A stretch of DNA of 64,000 bases from Sipunculus nudus (lineage: Eukaryota > Annelida > Sipuncula > Golfingiida > Sipunculidae). Made by a program: the position numbers and the translations under genes. Positions 24,646 to 36,311 of this stretch are shown in pieces. The DNA lies in the NCBI GenBank assembly GCA_026874595.1, contig CM049317.1, positions 76,885,891-76,949,890 of the forward strand, read 5' to 3'. The notes below the pieces were generated by a model that saw nothing but the letters and a program-made list of their open reading frames with translations, had not been told where the DNA came from and did no database searches. Numbering within the stretch: position 1 is the first letter of the stretch; each line of letters starts with the position of its first letter.

Positions 24646-26520
24646 ATTCAATAGTTTGATCATGAAAATGAATACAAATACTAATACAGGATCATGTAAA
24701 AAGAAAGAAATTGAATATGAGTGCAAATACTTTTAAAATGTATTCATGAATGGATGTAAATAATATAAATGACATCAGTCCTCTTCCCTCTACAAGGATT
24801 TTATCAATGGGAGGGAAAAAAAGTCGTTACACTGAGATTATCTTCAAATGAAGAAAATCATTTAACAAGTTCAGAAATATTCGACATTTTTCTATAGGGA
24901 CTGAAAAACCTATTTTATATTTGGCATCCGCTAGATTTCTCATTTGACTCTCTAATATGAATTTTGGATACGAAAATTCCTCGGTCGGAAACCAAAATCA
25001 TCGATTGGCTTTGGTGTGAATGATCATTTCGGATGCGGCAGAATTTTGGTCGGAGGCACAGAATTTTCGTTAGTGCCATATTCGTTCTCACGCATCCGGT
25101 GTGAAACCACTTCTAGCAACATTATTTATACCTTGGTGTTCATTCCCCCCCCCCCCAAAAAAAAATATAATCCGCAATAAATATAGAACAATTCATAGCA
25201 ATAACTTTTTTTATGTGTCTTAAAATCAGTATATTTTTTAGTTCAATGTTTTGCATATAAACGGACGTTTCTATGGTGCATGTGCGCAGACCGTCAAAAT
25301 CATATAGACAGATTTGGTTTTAACATATTTATTTCAACAGGATAACAGAGTAGCTGATAAGGCTAATGCAAATGCTTTCCTGCATAAAATAAAAAGAAAG
25401 TGAAAAGTGATACATTAACATGAATGGATAAATGTATATGTACAAATGATCAGATTGGAAAAGTGCACATATAATCATATACAGATCAAACTGAACTATT
25501 TATTCAAACTTTACTTTTACCCTGATCAATAGGAGCTGTGGATTTCTTTCTGTTGAAACAACAGGTTGCGCAATTATTTTTAAAGGCAAGTTAAACGGGA
25601 GTCTGGGTCCAGTCAGTGGTAAATATGTAAGCTGTGAACAGAACCATAGCCTGGTACCAAAACTAATAAGTCCCATTAATTTGAAATTATACCTGAATGG
25701 AGTATATTTTCAAACAAGAATTTTTTCATGAATTACATAATGTATATTTCTGGAAAAGAAAAAAATAATTATTTTAGCTTTTTCAATCGTAATGTTAATA
25801 AGTGATGTAAATCAAATTATTTAAATCCACCAACCCTTTCCTGGGTGTATAACCCTGCCATTTTACCAGCAAGGCAAGATATTAAAATTAAGATGGTAAA
25901 TTATTTTTTTTTAACATTTAAGGGTGGAATAAAACAGTAACTCAGAGATAAACTTCAAATGAATGAGAAAATCATTTACAAGTTCAGAAATATTCAACAA
26001 TTCCGTAGGGCCAACAAAACCTATTTTGTAGAGCAACAGATATATTGCTCATGTGGCTGTCCAATACGACTTTCGAACACGAAAATTCTTCGTGGTCGGT
26101 AACCAAAAATATTGTTTGGGTTTGGTGTGAAACCGCCTTTAGCGTCACCGCTTGGTTGTGTTTAGGAGTGGGAGAATCAGCACCAACACATTTTTAAGGA
26201 AGATTAGGCACGTCGTACATCATTTTTTATTAACGAATCTTATTAGTTGTTAAACTCAAATGGCTTTGGAGACTACAGTATGGTACAGTGCACATGATTT
26301 TCTGTAAATATTATATATTATAGATACTGCTTTGTATGTATATAATAAATCTCTGGTAACATTGTATTATATATAATATATTGTGTATGTACTTAAATGT
26401 AGATGATGCTTTTATTCGTTAATCTGTGGGTGAGACGATGCATGGAGAGCATTGCGTGATATTTATGTTTATTTTGTACAGTGTTCAAACAGATATTCAT
26501 CTGTACATAATAAATGTATA
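24646..26520. other. Interior of the foldback element, no gene
   Basis: It lies between elements F and A. Two diverged direct copies of a ~200-bp segment are present (about 24870-25110 and 25955-26140), sharing TTCAAATGAA, TTCAGAAATATTC and TTTGGTGTGAA. A poly-C run is near 25146-25157. No long ORF exists on either strand. Confidence 0.5.
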
Positions 26521-29146
26521 CAAGGGACCTATGGGTCATGACGCTCAGCTGTTATATATGATAAAAAAATATTATTTAGAAATGAGGCACATGCTGGTTT
26601 TGTGTGGTAATAAATATAAGCTGTAGTATGAGTTGTTGTTGTTTAGCTTATGTATGATTTTGATAGTACCTTTGGAGACAGGGAAGAGGATTGATTTCAT
26701 TTATTTTATTAACAAATGGAGTGCTATTGTCACACAGATTTTGACTTGGCCATATAACTTATAAGCAGAATATATAATATAAGGGTTTAACTATTAATTA
26801 AAAAAAATTACAAATATTGTCCCAAATATTATTTTTTTTTAAATAATAAGAGAATCATATGATTTTTTTAAAATGAAATATAACTGAAATGATTATTAAA
26901 ATAATATTAAAGAATATATTCATGAATGCATTCATGAATACATTTTGAAAGTATTTGCACTGGTATTCATACACTTTCATTTTTACCTGAATTCCCATTC
27001 TTTATGCAAGAAATTTTATAATGGAGTACATAATCATATTCGTATTTAAATACAATTACAAAGTATTTGCACCATGACTGGTATTTATTCAGTTTTCACC
27101 AAACAATGATGTTGAGAATCCAGAATATACAAAATTCACACATTTAAATAATGATCATAAGTACCTGGTTTTATGGCTTTTATTTATATTAAAAAATAAC
27201 TGTAATAAATTCATTTTGGACTAATTTCACATCAATGTACACACTAGACACAGTAGGAATCTAGATTAATATTATCAACTGCATCTTTGTCTATCATTAA
27301 TTTCCATCATATGATCCCTAATGATTAGTAATGAATGATATGATTTACTTCTTTATCATTAAAATTGAACTGAAAAATACCATAGGTGACTGCATGGTGT
27401 TATTTGGAATACGTGACATTCTATCCATCGATACAAGATTCTTATATCATCAGTAACTGCAAGTTAATTTCCTGTTATTATAAACTAACAAATTCCTTTT
27501 CTATTTTTCTTTAATTTTTTATAAAAAAACAATAAAAATTTATTAATTTATTGTTTATTGTTATGTAGTTGGTTAAAACGACTAGATGAGTTGGGTTGGA
27601 CACCTGGATCAACTGTGGCTGGCCATAAGCTGCCTGGATTCCCCTGTATGCCTCGCCTCAAGCATGCATAATTTGCTGAAAGTTCAACAAGGTCAACATA
27701 CAGGTGACTCAAGAGGGGCTGGAGAGAGCCAAAGTCTGACAGGGTCTCATAAAAACATTCATAAAAGCTACAATTTTTAGCCAATTTCTTTCAGCTTTCT
27801 AAACTTAAAAGCTGAAATCCTTATGTGTGCATGATATGAAAATTATATCAACAGTGCTCACAGGAAACAAACGTGCCATGGTCAAAGTTGGGCAAAATTT
27901 AAGTTATTAATTTTACATTTATACTAATAACTTATAAAATTTGAAAAATTCAGATCTAATTTTGGGTATTCAATTGAATCTTGATTAAATAATGTTACAT
28001 CCCTGACAAAAAATCTCTAGCTTCAGCAATCCCCTTGTTAAGGGAGTAAATATATTTCTTGATTTTTTACAAAGTGCATTATGTTTGGGCCCATAACTTA
28101 AAACAATTACGCAATACTGACATTATTCTGGCATGTGCATAGAGAATGAAAAATATGTATATTATTTATGATTAAAGTCAGATCAGTGGTTTTGATATTA
28201 GGCAGTCTTGAAGTGTAACAATGGGTTTTTAATGGAAAAATGAAGTTTTTCATTGATATCTTGAAGGTATTAAGTCCTAGTGACCAAATTCTTGGCATGG
28301 TAGGGGATTTTGGAGACATCTAGCTGTATGCCGAATTTAAGGAACTAAGAGCTGAAGCTGGGGAGCTGAGCTCTTGCAAACTGCATAACACTAGCTTGAT
28401 GTAAACAATATGTTACATGGTGCTTGAAAACTTGAATAAAATCTACAGTTTTTGATCAACTGGTTTCAAATTTTTGGTGTTAACAGTTGAAAAGGTAACG
28501 AAAACATGCTGTGAAAATTAAATCCACAGTACTCACAGGAAAAAAACGTGCCATGGTCAAATTTGGGCAAAATTCAAGGTACCAATTTTTTATTTTTATT
28601 AATATTTTAAAAAATTTAAAAGATTTTCATCTAATTTTGGGTATACAATTTAATTTTGATTAATTAAAGTTATATTACTGGAAAAAAGGTCCACAGCTTT
28701 AACATGTTTTGTGTTAAGTGATCAAATATCTTTCCTGATTTTTTACAAAATGCATTATGTTTGGGTCCATAACTTTTTTAAATTATATAATACAGACATA
28801 ATTTCTTGAATGTACATAGGAACTATATAGAGGAATATTTATGGTAAATATGAGGAAAAACAGATGAGTGGTTTTGATATTAGGCAGTCCTGAAGTGTGA
28901 CAATAGGTTTTTAATAAAAAATTGAGGTTTTTCCTTAATTTCTCAAAGGAACGAAGTCGACAAGACCCAGTTTTCGGCTTGGTAGGAGATCTTGGGGACA
29001 TCTGACATTATGCCGAATTTTGGATTCCTAGGTCTTACGGTTTTAAAACGTGCCACATCTACGGACGGACGGACGGACAGACGGACGGACGACGGACAAT
29101 GGACCACGACTATAGCTCAGATGACTTATAGTCAGCTGAGCTAAAA
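26521..29146 (+). mobile_element. Family 1 Helentron-like element (element A)
   Basis: The 5' end is CAAGGGACCTATGGGTCATG then ACGCTCAGCTG. The 3' end is a (GACGGACG)n tract (29060-29095), then the hairpin 29113-29143 (14-bp stem with one mismatch, TAT loop) and AAAAA. Length is about 2.63 kb. It belongs to a different subfamily from F: the 5' half starts TTATATATGATAAAAAAATA. Two tandem ~680-bp units fill the 3' half. Element B (38090-40702) is a close full-length sibling. Confidence 0.85.
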
Positions 29147-29559
29147 ATAAAAAAACTATATGGCACTACCTTCCTTGTTAATGTGATTAAAATATAATAC
29201 AATTCAGAAAACAAATATGTCGCCAAACATCAAATCAGCATGTGATTCGAGAGGGTATCATTCTATCTTCCGTATTTAAACAATATAAATCCAGACATAG
29301 GTACATAAAATACTGAAATGTAGAATGGATAATTAGCAACGATATAATCCTGACGATATTCGGGAAACGACGGTATGCAGTACAGAAATAAAATCATTAT
29401 TTATATACTTTGTGATGATAATAATAATAATAATGTCATTAAATTTAAATATTTCCACGTTTACTTTCATGTTAATTATATCCAACGTTAACTTTCACGT
29501 AACATGGGATATAATAAATGAAAAACAAAAACAGAAGCAATGAAAATCTAATGACAATG
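29147..29559. other. Foldback element interior, right side
   Basis: AT-rich DNA without ORFs, containing an (ATA)n run near 29420-29435. It lies between element A and the right inverted arm. Confidence 0.4.
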
Positions 29560-30356
29560 GTGTTAATATATTGCAGTTTTAACATGCAAGTGCTGGTATA
29601 ACACAGCTCATAATCCTTTGAATGAGCTCATTAACAATGGACCGCCGCAACACTTTCCCCTTGAAGTTCGGGGACCAAACCTGGGCCGGTTTTCCGGGTC
29701 AATTAAGCCATAGTGGTGAGTGGTTTCCTGTAAATCAGTAATACACCAGTGTCTATATTATATCAAATTTGACATAATTCTTTATTTTATATGTCAAATA
29801 TGGCATAAATAAAATCACATATCAAATAAGACCACATAAGTAACGATAACAACACCGGTCATTTACACATATTACGTTTGTACCTCAACATTTACTATCA
29901 CCCATGGAAATCCGGACAATATGACACAATAAATATCGCCCTTTATATTAATATATACCTTTTATCTATATGATAGTTCATTGTTAGTGTTTCTTAAGTA
30001 ACGGAGACGATTAAATAAAAATATTAAATGTTCATAAATTTTTATTGACAGATAACGCGACTGTGTCATGGTGATCGACCGCATGTGTCGTGACCGCATA
30101 TTGTCGCTCAAAATTGAAAGGGTTTCTTAGCTTGTATTTTGTTGCAAAAATATACCGCATTCGATAAAATTAAGGAGAGGCCGTGTGATACAGATACACA
30201 CTTACAATAAGCATAACGTAATATGACTCCATTTGGCTTATTATTGCTTTGTTGCGCATATGGCATGAGGCGCAACTGGAATTTGGCGCATATGGCAGTT
30301 GCGCATCTGGCAGTGGCGTAACTGACAGGTGCGCATTCGGGAGTGGCGCATCTGGC
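29560..30356 (-). repeat. Foldback element, right inverted arm
   Basis: Reverse complement of the left arm. It ends ...GCGCATTCGGGAGTGGCG and CATCTGGC, carrying the same ~15-bp subrepeat tip. Similarity to the left arm fades near its inner edge, around 29550. Confidence 0.8.
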
Positions 30357-30489
30357 ACGGAATCACATGAAATACCATCAATTATCTGAAAGGTTTGGGA
30401 AAAAAAATTCAACCATCATCTGATCATATGTTTGCTTAACACACAAATGTCTTTATTAACATGGTTAATTAACCGAAATCTTTTCTCAC

Positions 30490-30604
30490 CTTGATCTACA
30501 GGTGTTTGCAGATCCAGGGTTGGTGTTCTCTGTAACCGACAGATCAGGTGCTAGGAAGTGACTGATGATGAACCTTGACTCACCTGATATGATGCCCCAG
30601 GTCA
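30490..30604 (-). CDS. Candidate upstream exon(s) of the minus-strand gene
   Basis: On the minus strand a strong acceptor (TTTTCTTATTTTATCTGCAG) precedes this segment and a GTGAGA donor follows it. Read through, 115 nt are open in one frame (TWGIISGESRFIISHFL...), but that frame meets a stop in the exon at 10922-11069. Alternatively it contains a 21-nt microexon (30584-30604, donor GTGAGT) and a 40- or 61-nt exon ending at 30490. The last reads TPTLDLQTPVDQ and is in phase with the exon at 10922-11069 (...VDQ-A-MASQPL). The exon structure is therefore uncertain, but the clustered splice signals argue for real exons. If joined, the intron would be ~19.4 kb and almost wholly mobile elements. 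Confidence 0.35.
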
Positions 30605-31159
30605 CTGCAGATAAAATAAGAAAACATTATGATAAACAGGTGTATCACTCTTTCTTTTATATTTCAGCAAACATGAGCCTTTAATGGCTGGTGTGATAAC
30701 ATGGTAAACACAAAAGGCCCATATGATTATGTCCATACAGTATAGTATTAATACTTTGTAAAATGAAAGTAAATGAAACACTCTCACTTGACTTCATTTT
30801 ATATAATTATGATACAATATTGCATAGATATATTCAACAGAGGATTATTTATGGATTGGTGTAAATATGGCCTTCTGATTTCAAGTAAAGCACAAAAACA
30901 GCATCTTCTCTGAAATAAAAAGGTACAAAATATTGTACTGAGTACACAAATGTTAAAACAAGCAGATGCGAGAACTGGCCCAAACATACACATTGCGCAA
31001 ATGCCACCTGCATTTTCTGTTTTCTTTTCAGGCAAAAAAACCTGTGTTTCACAACTGTGCATGTCCATGTGTGGACTACTCCTTGTTTGGGATCTTATTA
31101 TTGTAAACAGACACTCAGGATCATGTGTACTGACACACAGAACCATAACAACAGGGTTG
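30605..31159. other. Low-copy DNA, no gene called
   Basis: Overlapping short ORFs occur on both strands (108 and 115 codons), but they lack splice context and recognisable domains. This is probably intron or intergenic DNA. Confidence 0.35.
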
Positions 31160-33528
31160 GCAGTTTTATCCTCAGCCGGTTTAATTCAGTGGATAAACCC
31201 GGATTATTCCGCATCGGATAAAACAGGTTTTATCCAGTTTTATCTGAAGATCGGGTGTATACTGTCTGTTAAGTAGACATTTTATATTAAGTTTAGCATT
31301 CCACAGTACAATAATATAATTCTAATAAGAATCATTTGTGTCTAGCTATCTTAATTAGTATGTGACCATACAGTTATTCATAAAACACATTTTTTTGACT
31401 CAGATAGTGATACCATGATCTTAATTATAATTTGGAAACTTGAAATTATTTCTTTCTTCAGAGAGGTCAATATGATTTTGACTTATTAAAACATTATCAA
31501 CTTTTTTGTGCATTACACTATAAAAAAGCTAAACAACCGCAGTTCACACGTTTTGTTAAACAACCAGTTGTACCATAGAATATCATATATTCACAGATAA
31601 ACATCTATTCTTACAACTGAGAGAGATGTACATAATCCAGTCATATACTGCATAAATTACTTAAGATAAACAGTGATATCAGCTGCCTATAATTGTGAGG
31701 GAGAGACTTCTCAGATGCAAATGATAAAATGCTTGAAAAAGCTATCTGGCCAAAGTTGGTTTCTCTGAATGGTAGTAAAGTGATTGTCTTTTCACCCCTG
31801 GTATTTTAAGGCATGTTTACAGTTTACACAAGCAGCAAAGGGCTTCCTTTTGACAACCAGCAAGTCATGAAAGCCTGAGAGCAGAAAACTCCATTGGATC
31901 AAAGTCATTCAGGCACCCTCCTCCAAAAGTCATCCTGTAAGCCTGTCCTTTGACTATAAGTAAATATTTAATGGCTGAGGATGATGCTATAAAGATGATA
32001 CTGATATTGATAAATTGACTACTAGCCAGGAGAGTTACATAGAAGCAAATGTCCTTCTCCTCATTCTTGTGTAAGTTCAGCATAAGCTACAGTGGCTGCT
32101 GAGTGCTGACAACAGTGAATCATGAACCTGGAGAAAATTGCCAATTGGATATATGAAACTTAAATATTGTTAATATACCATTAACTCTTCTTAACTTATT
32201 TATCCAGATAAGCATTTATGTTAATTTAATTAAATTTTACAAGGCAATTCTTAGTCTGATCCAATTTAATCCTGTATAATACAGATAAACCGGATAAAAC
32301 CAAGTTTTATCCATTGTCCTGGATTAAACAAGTTTTATCCATTGTCCTGGATTAAACAAGTTTTATCCATTGTCCTGGATTAAACAAGTTTTATCCATTG
32401 TCCTGGATTAAACAAGTTTTATCCATTGTCCTGGATTAAACAAGTTTTATCCATTGTCCTGGATTAAACAAGTTTTATCCATTGTCCTGGATTAAACAAG
32501 TTTTATCCATTGTCCTGGATTAAACAAGTTTTATCCATTGTCCTGGATTAAACAAGTTTTATCCATTGTCCTGGATTAAACAAGTTTTATCCATTGTCCT
32601 GGATTAAACAAGTTTTATCCATTGTCCTGGATTAAACAAGTTTTATCCATTGTCCTGGATTAAACAAGTTTTATCCATTGTCCTGGATTAAACAAGTTTT
32701 ATCCATTGTCCTGGATTAAACAAGTTTTATCCATTGTCCTGGATTAAACAAGTTTTATCCATTGTCCTGGATTAAACAAGTTTTATCCATTGTCCTGGAT
32801 TAAACAAGTTTTATCCATTGTCCTGGATTAAACAAGTTTTATCCATTGTCCTGGATTAAACAAGTTTTATCCATTGTCCTGGATTAAACAAGTTTTATCC
32901 ATTGTCCTGGATTAAACAAGTTTTATCCATTGTCCTGGATTAAACAAGTTTTATCCATTGTCCTGGATTAAACAAGTTTTATCCATTGTCCTGGATTAAA
33001 CAAGTTTTATCCATTGTCCTGGATTAAACAAGTTTTATCCATTGTCCTGGATTAAACAAGTTTTATCCATTGTCCTGGATTAAACAAGTTTTATCCATTG
33101 TCCTGGATTAAACAAGTTTTATCCATTGTCCTGGATTAAACAAGTTTTATCCATTGTCCTGGATTAAACAAGTTTTATCCATTGTCCTGGATTAAACAAG
33201 TTTTATCCATTGTCCTGGATTAAACAAGTTTTATCCATTGTCCTGGATTAAACAAGTTTTATCCATTGTCCTGGATTAAACAAGTTTTATCCATTGTCCT
33301 GGATTAAACAAGTTTTATCCATTGTCCTGGATTAAACAAGTTTTATCCATTGTCCTGGATTAAACAAGTTTTATCCATTGTCCTGGATTAAACAAGTTTT
33401 ATCCATTGTCCTGGATTAAACAAGTTTTATCCATTGTCCTGGATTAAACAAGTTTTATCCATTGTCCTGGATTAAACAAGTTTTATCCATTGTCCTGGAT
33501 TAAACAAGTTTTATCCAGATAAAACTGC
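31160..33528. mobile_element. TIR element carrying a 28-bp satellite
   Basis: The left end (GGCAGTTTTATCC, 31160-31172) and right end (CCAGATAAAACTGC, 33515-33528) are imperfect inverted repeats. The left sub-terminal region has palindromes built from the same words (GGATAAAACAGGTTTTATCC near 31217). The right side is occupied by a long tandem array of a unit containing GGATTAAACAAGTTTTATCC. A minus-strand 72-codon ORF (31865-32083) is in the middle; its last 25 codons look protein-like (GQAYRMTFGGG...), but no domain is recognised. The target duplication is unresolved. Confidence 0.5.
32304..33516. repeat. 28-bp tandem satellite, 43 copies
   Basis: The unit GTTTTATCCATTGTCCTGG plus ATTAAACAA (28 bp) repeats from 32304 to 33507 with no differences seen by eye, then a final partial GTTTTATCC. 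Each unit holds an imperfect palindrome (GGATTAAAC-AA-GTTTTATCC) that is one step from the perfect palindrome in the left flank (GGATAAAAC...GTTTTATCC at about 32292). Such homogeneity implies very recent amplification. Assemblies often compress or expand such arrays. Confidence 0.95.
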
Positions 33529-33639
33529 ATAACAAGGTGTTAAGGAGCTGAAGGTGAGGCACCAAGAATGTGCGCTATGAAATGTATTTTTTTTTTACAA
33601 AGGAATACTGAACTCATAGTGTGAAAGATTAGGCATAAT

Positions 33640-35402
33640 ATTGCTCCATAGCATGAAGGATATGGGTAACAGAGACCTAATTACAGATTTCCAAAGAGAC
33701 TTTCCAAAGGCCTCCCTGCATGTCAAGAAAGAAGATTCTAGGTCCAGTCATTATGATTTGTGCCCTGTTAATATATGACCAAATCTTTATTCTGGGGGGT
33801 ACTTCAGAGCCCCATAGCTCACAGAATATGGGTAACAGGGACCTTATGTCGGGTTTCCATGTAGACCTTTTATGGGCTTCCCTGGAGGTGAGGACAGAAG
33901 ATTCTAGGTCCAGTCATTATGATTTGTGCCCTGTTCACAGATGATCAAATGTTTAAAGATCACAAAGTAGAGAAAAAAAATCGTAAAAAATAAAAAAAAT
34001 ATAGCTGGCGCCACCAATCTCCAGAAATTGATGAAACACTCCATGATCAATATCCATGCAAAGAATCATGGTGATTAATGCCTTAGTTGTTCAGATACTT
34101 GAGCTTTTGTATTAAATTTTGCATTATTCTGGGGGGTACTTCAGAACCCCATAGCGCGAAGAATATAGGTCACAGTGACCTAATTTCAGGTTTACAAGGA
34201 GAATTTCCATAGACCTCCCAGGATGTCAAGTAAGAAGATTCCAGGTCTAGCGGTTACGATTTGTGCCCTGTTAACAGACAGACGCCTGGATGGCCAGACG
34301 GACGACGGACAAAAGGTGATCCCTAAAGCTCAGATGACTTTCAGTCAGCTGAGCTAAAAATTGAAAAAATACAGGTGGTGCCACCAGAATGCAGAAACTG
34401 ATGAAACATTTCATGATCAATATCCATGCAAAGAATCAAGGTGATCAATATAATAATTGTTCAGATACTTGAGCTTTTGTATCAAATTTTCCATTATTCT
34501 GGGGGGTACTTCGGAGCCCCATAGCTCAGAGGTTATGGGTAACAGAGACCTAATTTCAAGTTTTTAAGGAGACTTTTCATGGGCCTCTCAGCATGTCAAG
34601 AGAGAAGATTCTAGGTCCAGTTGTTACGATTTGTGCCATGTTAACAGATGACCGCATCTTATGAGGTCTCAAAATAGAGAAAAAAATTCGTAAAAATAAA
34701 AAAAATACAGGTGGCACCACCATACTGCAGAAACTGATGACACATTCCATGATCAATATCCATGCAAAGAATCATGGTGATCACTGCAATAGTTGTTTAG
34801 ATACTTGAGCTTTTGTATCAAATTTTCCATTATTCTGGGGGGGTACTTCGGAGCCCCATAGCTCAAAGGTTATGGGTAACAGAGACCTAATTTCAGGTTT
34901 CCAAAGAGACTTTTTATGGGCCTCCCTGCATGTCAAGAGAGAAGATTCTAGGTGTAGTTGTTACGATTTGTGCCCTGTTAACAGATGGCCGCATCTTAAG
35001 AGGTCTCAAAAATAGAGAAAAATATTGGTAAAAATCGAAAAAATACAGGTTGCACCACCAGTCTGCAGAAACTGATGAAACACTCCATGATCAATATCCA
35101 TGCAAAAAATCATGATGATCAATGCATTAGTTGTTCAGATACTGAGCTTTTGTATCAAATTTTCCATTATTCTGGGGGGTACTTCGGAACCCCATAGCTC
35201 GAAGAATATAGGTCACAGTGACCTAATTTCAGGTTTACAAGGAGAATTTCCATAGACCTCCCAGGATGTCTAGTAAGAAGATTCGAGTTCTAGGGGTTAG
35301 GATTTGTGCCCTGTTAACGGACAGACGCCCGGACGGCCGGACGGACGACGGACAAAAGGTGATCCCATTAGCTCAGATGACTTACAGTCAGCTGAGCTAA
35401 AA
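33640..35402 (+). mobile_element. Family 1 array with two successive 3' ends
   Basis: About five ~330-bp units. A first 3' end occurs at 34285-34360 (GACGGACGACGGAC tract, hairpin TAGCTCAG-like, AGTCAGCTGAGCTAAAAA). Unit sequence then resumes and a second complete 3' end occurs at 35315-35402. No 5' end is seen: the left boundary near 33640 joins a ~30-bp sequence also found near 1677. It is either two 5'-truncated copies in tandem or one element that captured an extra 3' end. Confidence 0.7.
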
Positions 35403-36311
35403 TTTGATAAATTATAATTTTTAATGCTGTACCACGTAGATCTAATTCAACAGTCACTCCAATTATCCATAAAATTAACCCAGATTTGGATTAAAACTTA
35501 ACATTTTATTGGTAACATTTCACCTATTCTAACATGAACTACCAGTGAATATTAGAAGTCATCTACATAGGGTATCGAACAACGACTTTAAGAACAGGAG
35601 TCCTACACTCCATTAACTGAGCCAAGAAGACGAATTACTAGTGGAGGTGATTTTGGTTCATGTCATTCTATCCCGTAAATAGGGAACCATTTGGGTCGGT
35701 CTTTATGCCAAGAGCTACCCAGGTTTGACAGCTGCCAGTGCAAAGACCATTGTGAGAATGATGAGCGATAGGACTTTTTGCAGAGGGCAACCCCACTTTG
35801 TCATAGTCAGCACTCTGACCAACATGGGGGTATTGAGTGCAAGGGACTTTTTTGTCAAGCGCTACCACCGACCATGTGTCATGTGTCATCATTTGAGGTG
35901 ATCCTTGCTATAACTTCATTAATAATTTGTTTACTTAACCAATACAACAATCTGATTGTGGGGAACAGTATTGCCTGTTGGTAACTCCACATTGGTCATG
36001 GAGCAGACAGCTGTCAAACCTGGGTAGCACTCTGCAAAGTCCTACCACTTAGCTCAAAGACCAACCAAACCATTTTGTGTTTGAACAGCTAAATCTGACA
36101 CCCCACTCAGGTGGGGAACCCAGTATCCTAAGACCCCTCCTCCTGTAAAATAACAAGGTCCTGGTACAAGCAAAATCAAATATGGGAATTTTCTCAGGAT
36201 ATAGGATTAATCCCCCATTATAAGGAAACAGTTTATGTGAAACCTGTTTTGACCAAGCAGACATGTGCCCATGTGTATAAGGTGTACCCTAGTTGGGTTC
36301 AAATTTGCCAA
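35403..36311. other. Low-copy DNA with an inverted pair
   Basis: A ~20-bp inverted pair (CTACCCAGGTTTGACAGCTG at about 35715-35734 and CAGCTGTCAAACCTGGGTAG at about 36009-36028) encloses ~275 bp. This suggests a small foldback or MITE remnant. Short ORFs here have no recognisable domain. Confidence 0.4.
35562..35630 (-). ncRNA. tRNA-like / tRNA-derived SINE head (remnant)
   Basis: The minus strand shows an A-box-like TGGCTCAGTTAATGG (35610-35624) and a B-box GTTCGATACCC (35570-35580), spaced as in a tRNA. No fully paired acceptor stem could be drawn, and the anticodon arm is irregular. A decayed tRNA or SINE head is more likely than a working tRNA gene. Confidence 0.35.

Larger units (their letters stand above)
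20314..30356. mobile_element. Foldback-type element with ~0.8-kb inverted arms
   Basis: The left arm (20314 to ~21120) and right arm (~29560-30356) are near-identical inverted repeats. The outermost ~115 bp of each arm is a run of ~15-bp subrepeats of the form GCCAGATGCGCAACT (variants GCCATATGCGCCAAA, GTCAGTTACGCCACT). Short tandem subrepeats at the tips of long inverted repeats are a hallmark of foldback elements. Once the two family 1 insertions are removed, the element is about 4.2 kb. The interior has no long ORF, so it is non-autonomous. A clear target duplication was not found. Confidence 0.65.

Noticed and set aside
27548-27784. Minus-strand ORF shared by elements A and B (SDFGSLQPLLSHLYVDLV...)
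   Set aside because: The frame is shared because the elements are siblings. It is frame-broken at different points in the two copies and has no splice or domain support.
32304-33516. Possible CRISPR-like array of 28-bp repeats
   Set aside because: The repeats are directly head to tail with no spacers, and the window is eukaryotic. It is a satellite.
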